64,000 bases of DNA from Ascochyta rabiei (taxonomy: Eukaryota; Ascomycota; Dothideomycetes; Pleosporales; Didymellaceae). Shown here one piece after another: positions 1 to 9,981 of this stretch; position 1 is the first letter of the stretch; each line of letters starts with the position of its first letter. Both the position numbers and the translations under genes were made by a program. The notes below the pieces were generated by a model. It was given only the letters and a program-made list of their open reading frames with translations. It was not told where the DNA came from and searched no databases. The stretch is from assembly GCF_004011695.2 (NCBI RefSeq), contig NC_082405.1, positions 1,302,001-1,366,000 of the forward strand. The letters run 5' to 3'.

Positions 1-9
1 AAGAACAAC

Positions 10-976
10 ATGCACGTAGGAGAAGGTACATTAGCTAGTCGACGGTCCCTCCTCCGCGTAGACATCTGCCAGCAACGCGACATGGCCGATCATGCCATCG
101 ACAAGACCACCAACTCCGCCATCAACCTCATCCAAGCCCAACCAGCTCATTGCCAGGATGCGGTGGCAAATGCATGGATCACTGGTGCCACCATCATGGC
201 TGACGCAGTCTGCGTGTGTCTCAATGAGATGAACAGCCTCGAAGATCACCTTGACGACTTCATCAGCCTCGAGTACTCCTGGAACAGCATCCAAAATTCC
301 GTCGACGCCGCCATCTCTGCACTGCGTGGGATCTTCAGCCTTATGACGACTACCTCCCAACCCGCTGCACCACACAGGAACCGCAATCTTAGCGTCTCGT
401 CAGCCAGCAGCCAAGATCACGGCAGCGCAGCAAGCATACGCAGCCGCAACTCGTCCACCGCGTCCGCGTTCAGCATGATTAAGCGCGCATTCAGCGTAAG
501 CGCTCCGTCGGGCCCCCCACCCTCGAAATCAGCACGCAGCAGTGTGAACAGCGGCAGCCTGCCTCTCCCAGACCCCAACTCAAGGGGCTTCCGCGCAAGC
601 ATCAGCGCTGCGTGCCCGACCAAGATGCCCAATTTCGGCGACCATCCGCATACGGTGCTGACGACCATCCCGCCGACGCCTGCTGTCATCGACATGGGCT
701 CGCCAGATGTGATGAATCCGTTCAAGGAGAATCCGGATTACTTTGCTTTCGACATGGGCAGTAGCAGGAAGAAGGAACCTGAGCAAGGCAGCGCGGATGA
801 GATGTTGCATATGTGAGTTGAGTCGTGGTCGTGACATTGAGTGGAGCTAACTTTGCAGCAGTGAGGATCTTGATCCTCTTTACTCGCCGGCGGTGATTGA
901 GATGCCTCAGCCGCTGAAGTCGAGACGTCTTTCCGAGTCTTTTGACATGTCTAACCCCGATGGTATCACTGTTTGA
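10..976 (+). CDS. Hypothetical fungal protein, serine-rich tail (may be 5'-partial)
   Basis: Two exons, 10..812 and 859..976. The 46-nt intron has a GTGAGT donor and TTTGCAG acceptor and removes the TGA that otherwise ends the frame at 816. The spliced frame gives about 306 residues ending in DGITV. The frame is open to the left edge, so an upstream exon is possible. The more natural start may be the ATG at 82 (MADHAIDKTTNS). Residues 25-110 (counted from 10) look like a folded helical region ending in SVDAAISALRGIFSLM. The rest is low-complexity Ser/Pro/Arg and probably disordered, with several RxxS stretches that could be phosphorylated. I do not recognise a named domain. The gene is convergent with the membrane protein at 1117-1875. 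Real coding is supported by the clean intron and continuing frame; function is unknown. Confidence 0.6.
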
Positions 977-1116
977 TGGTAGGCTGTTCAGTAACTGGTT
1001 TGCGTGTTCGGTTTTGTTGTATTATAAGGTCAGCAGATGTCAGGTTAATCGAGACGAGTATACAAAGTTTCACGCGAACATGTAATCAACCAAAATATTA
1101 GGTAGCCCATACGGCA

Positions 1117-1875
1117 TTACAGTCCAACTCTGCTTTTACGCCCTACGTAAATTCTGCGCACATAGTCCAAACCAGCCCAGTCCATAAGCGTACTTCCGTC
1201 GCTTCTCCGCTCCTTGTCGTCCTCTTTCATGCTGTCAGCACCCACACGAATAACCTCGACCTGAACAGGAGATGGACTCGGCACTTCCACCTGCACGTTT
1301 TCCGTGCTTCTATCGCTTTTGAACCAACTGCGCATGCTCTTGCTCCTGCTCGTTCTAGCACTGCGTTTCTGTTCCTCATCATCGGGATACCGCAGCCACC
1401 ATGGCTTTCGATCGAGTGACAGCCAGCTTGCTCGTGGCGGGGGTTTCCTTGGGCTCGGTTGGCCCATCTCGTGTATCTCTTTGATGGGTAGTTCGAAATA
1501 TCTCAGGCTTTGTGTTGGCGCTTCGACCGGGCTATCGCAGGGCTTGATGGGCGCTGAAGAGGATACTGCAAGCGGACAGCTTATCCGTGTTTTCATTCCA
1601 TGTCCCTCCGGAGTCGTGCTGTCATTTTCGACGGGCGTGGATGTAGCGGAAGAACTACGCCGGCTAAACCACAGTCTTGTGCGCTCGTGACGCATTCCGA
1701 GATAGTAGAAGACACCAGCGAGGATGACGACGCATATTGCTATTGCGAAACCACTGCCGACATCTTGGCCTTTTGTGACGCGTTTTGCATGCTTGTGGTG
1801 ATGAGGTAGAGGGCTAGCGGATATGGTTCGGAGCGTGATGAGCAGTTGGAGAGCAAGTGCCAGTGTCGAGATCAT
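1117..1875 (-). CDS. Small single-pass membrane protein, hypothetical
   Basis: Uninterrupted 252-residue frame starting at 1875. The N-terminus is a signal peptide (MISTLALALQLLITLRTISA, a likely cleavage at SAS-PL). A short His/Lys-rich linker is followed by one transmembrane helix at about residues 43-60 (FAIAICVVILAGVFYYLG). After it comes a basic stop-transfer stretch (MRHERTRLWFSRR) and a Ser/Pro/Arg-rich cytosolic tail. This is a type I topology with a very short lumenal part, common among lineage-specific fungal membrane proteins. No enzyme motif is visible. It is convergent with the gene on its left, with only 140 bp between the stops. The signal-plus-helix architecture makes chance unlikely, but no function can be assigned. 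Confidence 0.6.
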   Translation of the reverse strand: MISTLALALQLLITLRTISASPLPHHHKHAKRVTKGQDVGSGFAIAICVVILAGVFYYLGMRHERTRLWFSRRSSSATSTPVENDSTTPEGHGMKTRISCPLAVSSSAPIKPCDSPVEAPTQSLRYFELPIKEIHEMGQPSPRKPPPRASWLSLDRKPWWLRYPDDEEQKRSARTSRSKSMRSWFKSDRSTENVQVEVPSPSPVQVEVIRVGADSMKEDDKERRSDGSTLMDWAGLDYVRRIYVGRKSRVGL

Positions 1876-2118
1876 TGTTACGAGATCGCAATGCTGTGAA
1901 ACAAACGGCCAGACACCGCGAGATACTTAATGCAACACAAGGTCTAGATCGTGGCCAGAGTCGAGGCTTTCTTGTGCTGCTGTTGGACATGTCCAGATTT
2001 GGCTTCGCGTCGGGATTCGGGGACTTGAGGTGCATGCTCAGCCTGGGGTACCGCATTATTATTGAAATAGCAACATCGGGAACCGACGTATAGTAGGGCG
2101 CATGTAGTCTTCATATGG

Positions 2119-2880
2119 TCACAAATAATCGACTCTCTTGAAGCTGGCTGTTCGGCTGGAGAGGATGTTCATTGAGCACTGAACTCTGCAATCATCTGAT
2201 CTGGTCATTCTGTTAGCTGGAGCTATAACGTAAGATTGTCCTTGTGTACCCTCTAAAATCTCCTCGAAAGTCGGCTCATGTGATGAGCTTTGATTTGGGC
2301 AAGACCTCGACACCGCTCCCTTCGGGGAGGTCCTCGTTGCTGTAGGACGCAGCGCACGATGCTGCTTCGCAGTGGTCTGCTTCCGACGTGCGGGAGTGAA
2401 CTCTTCCTCCGTGATTCCAAAGTTGAGCGTGGAGGCGGCAAAACCAAGATCCATCGGCTTGACCGCTACTGATGTGCCAGCTTGGAGGCGTCCAGTCCCG
2501 CTCCTGGGCCCTGATGGGCTCTGCTGTGACATTGCTGGAAGGCGTTGTGTCTGTACCGGCGGAAAAGTTACTGCTGATATAGCAGCCTGCTGGCCTCCAG
2601 TAGTGCTTACAAAACCTTTCGGCTGCTGATGAGTTGCAGCTGGAGGGGTACCAGGTCGTGTGAAGTTGGGAGGCTGAAATTGCAGGCCCAGATGATTGCC
2701 GAAGTGGCAGATATTCCTGAGAAGAGACATCAGGACATCATCGCCATGTTCCTGGAACAGATAGCAATGAGGCTGAAGCTCAGTGTAGAAGGAACTCAGC
2801 ATCTGGATCCAGATGCACTGATGTAAATCTTGGGCATGCACACTGAGCGGAGTGATTGCCGTGAGCTTCTCCTCTACCAT
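2119..2880 (-). CDS. Open frame continuing past the TAG of the preceding gene
   Basis: A 253-residue frame starting at the ATG at 2880. It is in the same frame as the preceding exon, separated only by TAG CTC AGA. Its N-terminal 70 residues look folded (helical, with LHQCIWIQMLSSFYTEL and LRNICHFGNHLGLQFQPPNF). The rest is Pro/Gln/Ser-rich and probably disordered. Six nucleotides between stop and start is too little for an independent fungal gene. The frame is therefore either the C-terminal part of the upstream gene after a nonsense mutation, a readthrough extension, or coding sequence joined by a splice event I could not find. The extreme C-terminus (after about residue 215) may itself be misread, because a GTACAC...CTAACAG pair lies at about 2207-2250. 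Confidence 0.4.
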   Translation of the reverse strand: MVEEKLTAITPLSVHAQDLHQCIWIQMLSSFYTELQPHCYLFQEHGDDVLMSLLRNICHFGNHLGLQFQPPNFTRPGTPPAATHQQPKGFVSTTGGQQAAISAVTFPPVQTQRLPAMSQQSPSGPRSGTGRLQAGTSVAVKPMDLGFAASTLNFGITEEEFTPARRKQTTAKQHRALRPTATRTSPKGAVSRSCPNQSSSHEPTFEEILEGTQGQSYVIAPANRMTRSDDCRVQCSMNILSSRTASFKRVDYL

Positions 2881-2886
2881 TCTGAG

Positions 2887-4225
2887 CTATGCCTTGATAG
2901 CATCGGCAGGTAACTGATAGGTATCAGAGTCACAGGCCAGGATCGCTTTGCGAAAGCAGTCGAAAGCTTCAGAAAGCAAACCAGAGTCACTATCATGCAA
3001 CCTGAAAGCATCCTTTAGCAGCTGCTCAGGACTAGGGGCAGGTACCACCAATGTGTGTCCGAAGACCTGCAAACGTTGCGAAGCGAAAAGCGAGGCATTC
3101 TGAGCATCGTGAGCAGTAGGTTTGATAAGCCCGTGTTTATATACGATGGGTCTACAAAGCAGGTTGCCGGCTTCATCACTCCTAGAAGACGCAGGTACTG
3201 AATTCAAAGGCTCCGGGATGCTCTAGAGCCCAGTATACGCAGAACCGTGGTCCCCTGAGTGGTCTGAGGAGCCTGTTTGACAGATCCATTGTTATGTACG
3301 AAGATTGAACGATGCTGTTTGCTGGCTTCAACAATGTTTGCACGCTCAGATACTGCAGTCAGAAGACTTTGGAATAGCTCAGATGACTCAGGGGTGGATA
3401 TAGAAGACAGATCAGCCATGCTGATGTCTTTTTCGGTTTGTGATACAAGCTGCATGGCATCGGATGCGACGGCGTCAACTATACTTGTGTCTTCTGTCTC
3501 TATCTGTGAAATGCGCTGCCAACGCAAGGAACCGTACGTTTCGACGTACTCGTTGCCGCCTTCTTGTTATATGTCTTTTTCAAGGAACGTCCTTCTATCG
3601 GTGGTTGGTAGAGGGAAAACAGGCCCCAGTTGTCTGGGAGGACGTTCGCGGCCGCAGAAGGGTTCGAAGTTCTTGTATGGGAAAGGTTTGGCCAGGAAGA
3701 TTGGAGGTGCTTGAATCTCAGGTTGAGGGAGAGGTGAAAAGCCCGGGCCATGTATACTAGATGGGCGATGGCCAAACATGTCTCCGCTGCGACACGTCTC
3801 ATGGTGCGCAGTGTCCGGCAGCAACTGCGCAGTATCGTAGGGCTTTGGCTTGTGGGAAGGGTATTCACAGAACCTTCCGATGACTTAGGGCCGTCAGTTC
3901 GCGTAGAGTGGAGCTTCCATTGGAACATACAGGTGCTGAAGATGAAGTAAGTTGCAGCCGCAGGCAGGGACATAATCGCGATAATACATAGGTATTGGCA
4001 GGCCTCCCAAGTATTCGAAGGGCTATCACCGATATGATCGTCATATTCAAGCTCTAGAAGGTACTCGAACTTGCCGGGAGAGCCGAGCAGGGTGCGGACA
4101 GCTGTTTTCATGACCGCCTGGAGTGGACCGGAACCGATCAGGGGAGACATGCAGAGTAGCACGACGCACTCGAACAAGAAAGCCACTATGCTGAAGAGCA
4201 GAGACAGGGAGCTGTCGGTGGTCAT
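2887..4225 (-). CDS. Putative multi-pass membrane protein, three-exon model ending at an in-frame TAG
   Basis: Proposed exons on the minus strand: 4225..3550, 3499..3239 and 3197..2887. The introns are 50 nt (GTACGT...GATAG) and 41 nt (GTATAC...TTCAG). Phases match at both junctions and give 415 residues. The first 115 residues hold two or three hydrophobic helices (SLLFSIVAFLFECVVLLCMS; CIIAIMSLPAAATYFIFST). The remainder is hydrophilic. Neither intron has a convincing branch site and the second is at the lower size limit, so the join is an inference. A simpler reading is a 241-residue membrane protein (3500..4225) plus a separate gene starting at the ATG at 3455. The TAG at 2887 is followed in the same frame by 255 sense codons (see 2119-2880). 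I do not recognise the family. Confidence 0.42.
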
Positions 4226-4773
4226 TTTAGCTGGGAAACGCAGCTGTTTGGAAGACGTGGCTGTAATGGGCGGGCCGTTGGGCAGCTTTGGTGTTGTAGT
4301 GAGAAGCAGAGCAATGAGCTGTTAGCCAGCAGTGTGAGTTCGAATGCGTGTTGAATGCTAGGATTATCGTAAAAACAGCCGTACAGATATTAGAAGTAGG
4401 TATGTGAGTGAAAAAGCGCGCGAGCAGAAAGTTGTCCTTGCCTGGTATCGGCGAAGTGCACAAAGGTGAGAGGTCGAGTAGGAGGGAGCGGGTGCAGTGA
4501 CCAGCTTGGCGTTGTCAGCAGCAATGAGACGACGACAACATTGACTGCCAAGATAAGGAGACCAAGACGATGGTGAAGTGAAGTGAAGGTTTGAGCGTGA
4601 CGTGGACATCAGCGAGGTGGGACCGAAGCGAATGTGACTTGGCGAGAGAATCTCAGAAACGCGAACAGTACGGCGATGGACAATGACGAGAGAAGACGAA
4701 TGTGTAGTTGAGCCAGGACAGAAGAGCTGGGAATGGACCAATATCAAATACGAGAGCAGCCTGGATCCTAAGC
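4226..4773. other. Intergenic, 548 bp
   Basis: Lies between the membrane-protein gene and the ketopantoate-reductase-like gene, both on the minus strand. It would hold the promoter of the former and the 3' region of the latter. A 137-codon minus-strand frame crosses it but shows no domain and overlaps the start of the next gene. No repeat or RNA gene seen. Confidence 0.5.
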
Positions 4774-5751
4774 TCATGTATCCAACTTTTTGCCCATATG
4801 CAAGTCCAGTGTCTTTGCCAAAACGTACAGCAACTCTAGTCTGTCACACTTGACACCTTTGGCCCTGCCCATCCTGACTGGGTTTCCGACTATAGCTTCA
4901 ACTTCTATCCGCCGGCCAGTCTGCACGTCCTGCAGCATGCTCGGCTCAATACCGGCGTGGATAGGTATTCGTGCCTTCGCTCTGTTAAGCTCGAACTTGA
5001 CCTTTTCCTCAGTGATGTTGTATCCGTACGCGACTGCAATGTCGCGAATCTCGAGCATTACAGCTTCAATAATATCAGGGGCTCCATCATAGCTCTCAAG
5101 CACATCGGTGTCTTTGCTGAACGACAGAGCACAGATTGGGTTCCAAGAAGCATTGATGAGAAGCTTGGTCCACCGTATCAACTGGATATCCTCATGAAGT
5201 ATCGCAGTGGCGCCTGCGGATTGTACAAGCTGTGCAAAGGCTTTTGCGTGTTCGGCAGATGCGGATGAAGGGTATGCGCCGATTTCGAGTCTTTCTACTT
5301 CGCCATGTTTGATCACGCCGGCAGGTCGTTGGGTCGCAGGGAAGTAGAGGACCGTAGAGACGATCGGATTACTGGGGAAGGCCACACGATACTCCTCCTC
5401 GATACCGACTCCATTCTGGAGAAGCACGATGGTGGTGTGTCCAGGAGTCACGACAGGAGCGATCCATTTGGGCACGGTATCTGGGATGGCTTTACTGCAG
5501 ACTACAATGTAGTCGTATGGTGTTTCATTTGCAGACGCTGCCTCTTCGCAGCTTCGTACAACGTTCGGTCTGAAGTGTATGCCTTGACCGAAGATCGATG
5601 AGTTGATAATGAAGCCATCTTCCTTTGCAACGTCGTAGTTGGACCGGCAAACAGCGGTGGTAGTCGATGATTTGGAAAGGAGCCAAAGATAGACCGTCCC
5701 AACACCACCGGCACCAAAGAGCAGAACGTTTGGTTGTGTATTGCCTGTCAT
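4774..5751 (-). CDS. 2-dehydropantoate 2-reductase (ketopantoate reductase) family protein
   Basis: Single-exon gene of 325 residues, the usual family length (about 300-350). The N-terminal Rossmann domain starts with the NADPH-binding glycine motif NVLLFGAGGVGTVYLW (residues 8-23). It continues through YDYIVVCSKAIPDT and the typical VLLQNGVGIEEEY segment. The C-terminal helical domain has the conserved Lys-containing stretch RWTKLLINASWNPICALS, where the Lys corresponds to the catalytic Lys of the ApbA/PanE family. The family reduces 2-dehydropantoate to pantoate with NADPH, in the cytosol, on the route to pantothenate and coenzyme A. Filamentous fungi carry several paralogues that act on other 2-keto acids, so the substrate is not certain from sequence alone. 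The start at 5751 places the glycine motif at the normal distance from the N-terminus. Confidence 0.88.
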   Translation of the reverse strand: MTGNTQPNVLLFGAGGVGTVYLWLLSKSSTTTAVCRSNYDVAKEDGFIINSSIFGQGIHFRPNVVRSCEEAASANETPYDYIVVCSKAIPDTVPKWIAPVVTPGHTTIVLLQNGVGIEEEYRVAFPSNPIVSTVLYFPATQRPAGVIKHGEVERLEIGAYPSSASAEHAKAFAQLVQSAGATAILHEDIQLIRWTKLLINASWNPICALSFSKDTDVLESYDGAPDIIEAVMLEIRDIAVAYGYNITEEKVKFELNRAKARIPIHAGIEPSMLQDVQTGRRIEVEAIVGNPVRMGRAKGVKCDRLELLYVLAKTLDLHMGKKLDT

Positions 5752-6575
5752 GATCGAGATGATGAAGTCAATGGATGGCTGGTGGTTGAAGTGTGCCGGT
5801 ACCGGTAGTAACGGAAGTCGCTGCTTATCGTGCGCTTCGCGGGACCCACTTTAACACAGCTGCTCTTAACGGTCAATCGTGGTTTGCATCCATCCACTTA
5901 CCTCTGCAAAGCAAATTCATATCGCTTTGACGGCTCGTCCTGTTGTTCTCTGTGATGGCATTTGTGTGGCCTGCATTACCATCAATAATGTTGGCTCTTG
6001 CGTACATGGCCACGTCACGACGCGAAGGTAGTTATCCAGCCTCGCGACCAAGTAAGTGAGTTGCGTTACCACTGCTACTGGTCAGAGTGATTATAGCAAC
6101 GAGCGATGCCTTATTGTATGGAAGTATAGAGTCTTTCTTTAAATACAATCGGCCATTGCTGAACCACAACGGGCATTTCTGAATCATAATGGTGGATCGA
6201 TGACTGCGAGTGAGCATGTAGGGAGCGTGGCCGGGGCGACTTGTAGGTAGATATGGGACGAGGCTGAATACAAGAACAAGCTCTCCATGACGTACGTTTA
6301 CAAAATCCGAGTTCCTACTTATTATTTCGAAAGAGCGACGAGGCGACGCGGAAAGACCGCCACGCTTTTCGATGAACGACCGTTCAACGCCATCTAATGC
6401 ATGTGACCTGTCGAGAACCCCACCCAGTTGCCCATTCCAATCTATGATATCCCTGAACACCATCATACGAAAAGCAAAACAAAAATTGCTACAGGGATAC
6501 AACATCAAACGTCCATACCACATTCTCACAGCACCACAACATCACGAACAGGAGATGTGTTGGAAATCCAGTCCT
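5752..6575. other. Intergenic, 824 bp
   Basis: Upstream of the reductase-like gene and downstream of Elongin A. Overlapping frames of 152-165 codons on both strands (6032-6830) show no domain, no splice support and low-complexity composition. I see no RNA gene or repeat here. Confidence 0.5.
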
Positions 6576-7481
6576 CTACATCCTTCGCTTGGTCGGCTGG
6601 AACATGCTCGACCCTTCTCGCTTCCTCTTCGGCGCCGCAGCAGCTCCGACACCATTGGCAGTGGGCTTCAGCTTAGGAGCATTGAATTGCTGGCCGGCTG
6701 GAAGCGATGTTCGAGGCGGCGCCACACTCTGTTGTGGCATTTGTGCTGGCCGTTGTTTAATATGCTGCTGATTTGTGGTAGGTTTTGGAACTCTTCTCTC
6801 AGCAGCAGATGCAGAGGCCTGTTTGGATAGAACCATGGTCTTTGGCGCCTCGAGTTGTGCCATCCTGACCAGTCGTTCTGGTATTTGCGCTACCATATTC
6901 CTTCTCATAGCCAGCTGGTGCTGCGGTGTTTGCGTTGCCTTGGTTCGTGCTTGATTGCGGTCGAACATGCCCCTCTTGAGCTTGTCCATAGCAACCTTTC
7001 CAGTCTTTGTCGGTGGAGCAGGCTGCCCAAAGCCTCGACTGCCACCAGCGCTGGCCCAAAAGTTGCTGCTGCGAGCACCATACGCTTTGTTGGTGTTCAT
7101 GATAACAGTCTTGTTAACATCTCTGCCAGCCTGGAGAGCTTTCATTTGCTCCTTCAGCTGGTTCTCCTGATCGAGTTTCTCCTTCTCTGCGTCTCTCATG
7201 AGCTTCCTGTACACCTTACTCCAGTTCATGTCGTCACGCGGCGTATGCGGCTTCTTGTCCCAATCAGGAACGTCTCTCCTGATGTACCTCTTCCATATTT
7301 CCTTTGTTTCACCCTGTATCTGCGGGCAGGCTTCCTCAAGCTCCTGCAACTGTGTCGGATTTTGAATATGACGAAGAACGGGTTCGAGGAAGGAAAAAGG
7401 TATATCGCCGATATCGGTGAGCATATCAATGTTCTTGATAAGGCGCTGTCTTGCAAGCTCGTAGAGACTTGGAACCGGCAT
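6576..7481 (-). CDS. ELA1: Elongin-A (transcription elongation factor SIII subunit A)
   Basis: 301 residues from the ATG at 7481; the frame is open further upstream to 7730, but that extension is not family-like. Residues 1-75 are the Elongin-A domain: a BC-box-like start (SLYELARQRLIKNIDML), the F-box-like segment (DIGDIPFSFLEPVL), then HIQNPTQLQELEEACPQI and EIWKRYIRRDVPDW. The rest is basic, Gln/Pro-rich and coiled-coil prone, ending in two basic clusters (PKRKR and PTKRRM) that look like nuclear localisation signals. In yeast and metazoans Elongin A pairs with Elongin C, stimulates RNA polymerase II elongation and acts as substrate receptor of a cullin ligase for stalled polymerase. The length fits fungal Ela1. 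It is divergent from THO7, another transcription-linked gene, across about 540 bp. Confidence 0.85.
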   Translation of the reverse strand: MPVPSLYELARQRLIKNIDMLTDIGDIPFSFLEPVLRHIQNPTQLQELEEACPQIQGETKEIWKRYIRRDVPDWDKKPHTPRDDMNWSKVYRKLMRDAEKEKLDQENQLKEQMKALQAGRDVNKTVIMNTNKAYGARSSNFWASAGGSRGFGQPAPPTKTGKVAMDKLKRGMFDRNQARTKATQTPQHQLAMRRNMVAQIPERLVRMAQLEAPKTMVLSKQASASAAERRVPKPTTNQQHIKQRPAQMPQQSVAPPRTSLPAGQQFNAPKLKPTANGVGAAAAPKRKREGSSMFQPTKRRM

Positions 7482-8017
7482 CGTGAAGATGTAATCAGCG
7501 TTTCGAGGGTGGATGTGGTATATTTTGATGGGGAGAGACTGGCGAAAGTGCTTTTGGCAGCCAACGAATTCGAAATTAGGTAGCGAGGACGGTTCGACAG
7601 GAAAATTCAAAGTGCGTGTTTGCAGGACCGTTTGCAAGGTACTCAAGGGCTGTTGATGGGCGACCTTCGAGAGCGTCGAACGAAAGAGCGGCAATACGTA
7701 GATGTTCCGGCGAAGAGCAGGAGAACCCAAAGATGCTCAAGGGTCACTGGACATGGCGAAATGCCTGTTCGATGAGACTTGCCTCCAGCCACACGATGCG
7801 AGTAGTGAATCAAAGACAGGAGCAGACTTGTGTCAAAGAGTGAACGGGCAGGGTGACGTTGGATCCACGGGTGAGTAGCGGGTACCCTTGTCTAGCGCGT
7901 GACCCATGCCTTCGCGCGTTCTCCAAGGTCGAGCTTCATTGATGCACTCGAGCACGCAGACCAACAGCCCCAAGTCCAAAGACACTGAAGCCTTCCACGC
8001 CAGCGCGTTGAGCAGAT
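7482..8017. promoter_or_regulatory. Divergent promoter region between ELA1 and THO7
   Basis: 536 bp between the two divergent starts. No TATA box or named factor site stands out. The part at 7482-7730 is open in the ELA1 frame but has no family similarity and is read as 5' leader. Confidence 0.45.
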
Positions 8018-9122
8018 ATGGCAGTCACAGACTGGTCGCTCCTGCCGCAAGCAGACGAAGGTGAGCTCATCGTGTCCGCCTCAAGGCTCTCCTCTAACTC
8101 CAGCAGATGCGCTCCATAACGTATCTCGGCTCCTAGCCGTCGAGGCTCGACCGTATCAGCAGGTCGCCAGTCGCCTGCTCAAAGAGAACTTTTTCGACCA
8201 TGTGCGACCAAAGCAGCTACCCTCACCACCTCCAGATGCCTCGGCGGTCGAAGAGGCTGCGGCTAGTGTATTCGAGCGCGAACAACAAGCACGCAAGATC
8301 GAAACCTGGCGCGAGAACATCATGAACGAGCTGTCCATGTTGGACTACGCCATCTTGCGATTCGAGTTCACGACAAACAGCAACCACACCGAGCGCGAAC
8401 GATATGCGGTAGAGAAGGATGGCATCACAGCGAAACAGCAGCATGTCAGAGACACCATCGAAGAACTGCGTGTCAACCTGGTCGATGCGAAAGAGACGCT
8501 AGCTGTGCGTAAGACGTACGACGAGTTGACAGAGAAGATCACCAGCAGCAAGATGCTGAAGCCACGGGACGAGCAAGCACTGGCGCACGCAAAGCTGGAT
8601 GAGGAGATTGCAGAGCTTGAGCATGAGGTGCAGTCGGCGAAGAACACATGGGAGGAAAGGCGCATACAGTTCGGTCGTATCGAGGAGGAAGCGAGGGAAA
8701 TGTTGCGTATGATCAAGGACGAGAAAGAAGAGGCTGAACGCAAGGAGGGCATGATGAAGGATGGTGACGAAGACGGGGAAGGCGAAGGCAGCACCTCTAG
8801 GGGAGATGCTAGCCATGTTGGCACTCCAAGACCAGATGGTGGCATGACACCAATCCATGTTGGCCAGAGTGGGGAGGGCTCGCAATCGCTCAAGGTGCCA
8901 CCTCAGGATAGGCTCAAGGCTCTCTCCAGAGATGCCAGCGTGGCGCCATCACCAGCGAGGTCGCCTGGACACGAAGACACGCCTATGGCAGACTCTGGTG
9001 TACCATCAGGGGAAGCGCAAGCCGAAGATTCAGACGGTATCGACGAAGGAGAAGACTTGGAAGAGGGTGAAGAGGGTGAGGACGAAGGTGAAGCTTTGTC
9101 TGACAAGATGGACGAATCATGA
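8018..9122 (+). CDS. THO complex subunit 7
   Basis: Two exons, 8018..8060 and 8104..9122. The 43-nt intron runs GTGAGC...CTAACTCCAG with a clear CTAAC branch site. Exon 1 encodes MAVTDWSLLPQADE. The product has 353 residues. The N-terminal half is the THO7/Mft1 domain: NVSRLLAVEARPYQQVASRL, then NELSMLDYAILRFEF and a long coiled coil (about residues 80-230). The C-terminal 110 residues are acidic and disordered (EGEDLEEGEEGEDEGE). THO couples transcription to mRNP assembly and export (TREX) in the nucleus. The acidic tail is longer than in metazoan THOC7, which is usual for filamentous fungi. Without the intron the frame would start at a GTG inside the intron, so the short first exon decides the true start. 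Confidence 0.87.
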
Positions 9123-9239
9123 TCCATGGTTACGCAGTCGCTTCACTACTATATCCATTGCATAGCGCGGTGTTCGGGTTGGGAAAGCCGTTCAAGTCAT
9201 TTCTCGTTCAATCATGCTTCGAAGGGGTCGCAACATGCC

Positions 9240-9687
9240 TCATGATCCTTCAGCGACAACCTTCTTTCCTGCTGCAATTGCGTCTTCTGCTTTCTTGATT
9301 TCCTCCGACGATGCATCACCGTCAGCTTCCTTTCTACTCTCCTACTTTCAATCAGCACCCACTCGGATCGTTGTCGCAAAGTACTTACGAGCTGCTCTTC
9401 GAGCTTCTCGACCGCCTGCTCGATCCTCGTTCGAATGGCAGGCAGAACATTCCGGGTCTCCTGGAGTGCTTGCTTCTGTCTTGGCGTCATTCAAAGCTCG
9501 AACTGTTTAAGACGTAAATACCTACCTCCTGCCTCATTGTGTACTCTTTGTTCTCGTCCCCTTCACTAGCCTCGAGCTTCTTGATGCGTTCTTCTTGCTG
9601 CACGAGCTCCTTGTGGTAGCTAGCTTCCTCTTTGACCAATCGCGTGACAGAGCCGATTGCAACAGCGAGCTTTGAGGGCGGTGCCAT
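9240..9687 (-). CDS. TBCA: Tubulin-specific chaperone A (tubulin folding cofactor A)
   Basis: Three exons on the minus strand: 9687..9526, 9475..9389 and 9341..9240. The introns are 50 nt (GTAGGT...AGACAG) and 47 nt (GTAAGT...AAGTAG with CTGAT upstream), all in phase 0, giving 116 residues. The family averages about 105-120. Exon 1 carries MAPPSKLAVAIGSVTRLVKE and an acidic helix. The exon 1-2 junction restores YTMRQEKQALQETRNVLP, which aligns without gaps to the central helix of animal cofactor A. Exon 3 ends in AIAAGKKVVAEGS. The protein is a three-helix bundle that binds beta-tubulin released from CCT and hands it on in the tubulin folding route. It is called Rbl2 in yeast. Divergent from MCM4 across 294 bp. 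TATATAT at about 9752-9758 lies some 65 bp upstream of the start. Confidence 0.9.
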
Positions 9688-9981
9688 GTCGACTGGGAGT
9701 TGTTGCGGTGTCTGGCTTTGTAGTGTTTGTGAATGTCTTGACAGACTCCAGTATATATCAGTTGCTGCCTTGACGCCGTATGCTTGTTGCCCTGGCCGAC
9801 GAAATTCATCGCGGGGCTATCGATAAAGACAGGCACTATCCCCCATTCAGTTAGAGACAAACCACTTTACGCGCTCCACGTCCCCCTTCGCGTGGACAAC
9901 GCGTCAGTGTAGTCCACCCTCGCACCCCTCCTCGCTGTACAAACATCGCAATCGCCCTCTTCTGGGCACAGCAACGCAGAC
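9688..9981. promoter_or_regulatory. Bidirectional TBCA-MCM4 promoter with MluI cell-cycle box
   Basis: 294 bp between divergent starts. An exact ACGCGT (MCB) lies at 9899-9904, 78 bp upstream of the MCM4 ATG, and a one-mismatch ACGCGC lies at 9869-9874. MCB elements bind MBF and drive G1/S expression; MCM genes are established MBF targets in yeasts. A TATATAT at about 9752-9758 faces TBCA. The assignment to MBF is inference from the motif and its gene context. Confidence 0.6.

Noticed and set aside
6032..6529. 165-codon minus-strand frame between the reductase-like gene and ELA1
   Set aside because: No domain and not joined to either neighbour by a plausible intron.
7482..7730. N-terminal extension of Elongin-A
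   Set aside because: The open frame continues upstream, but the family-like sequence begins exactly at the ATG at 7481 and the extension lacks any conserved pattern.
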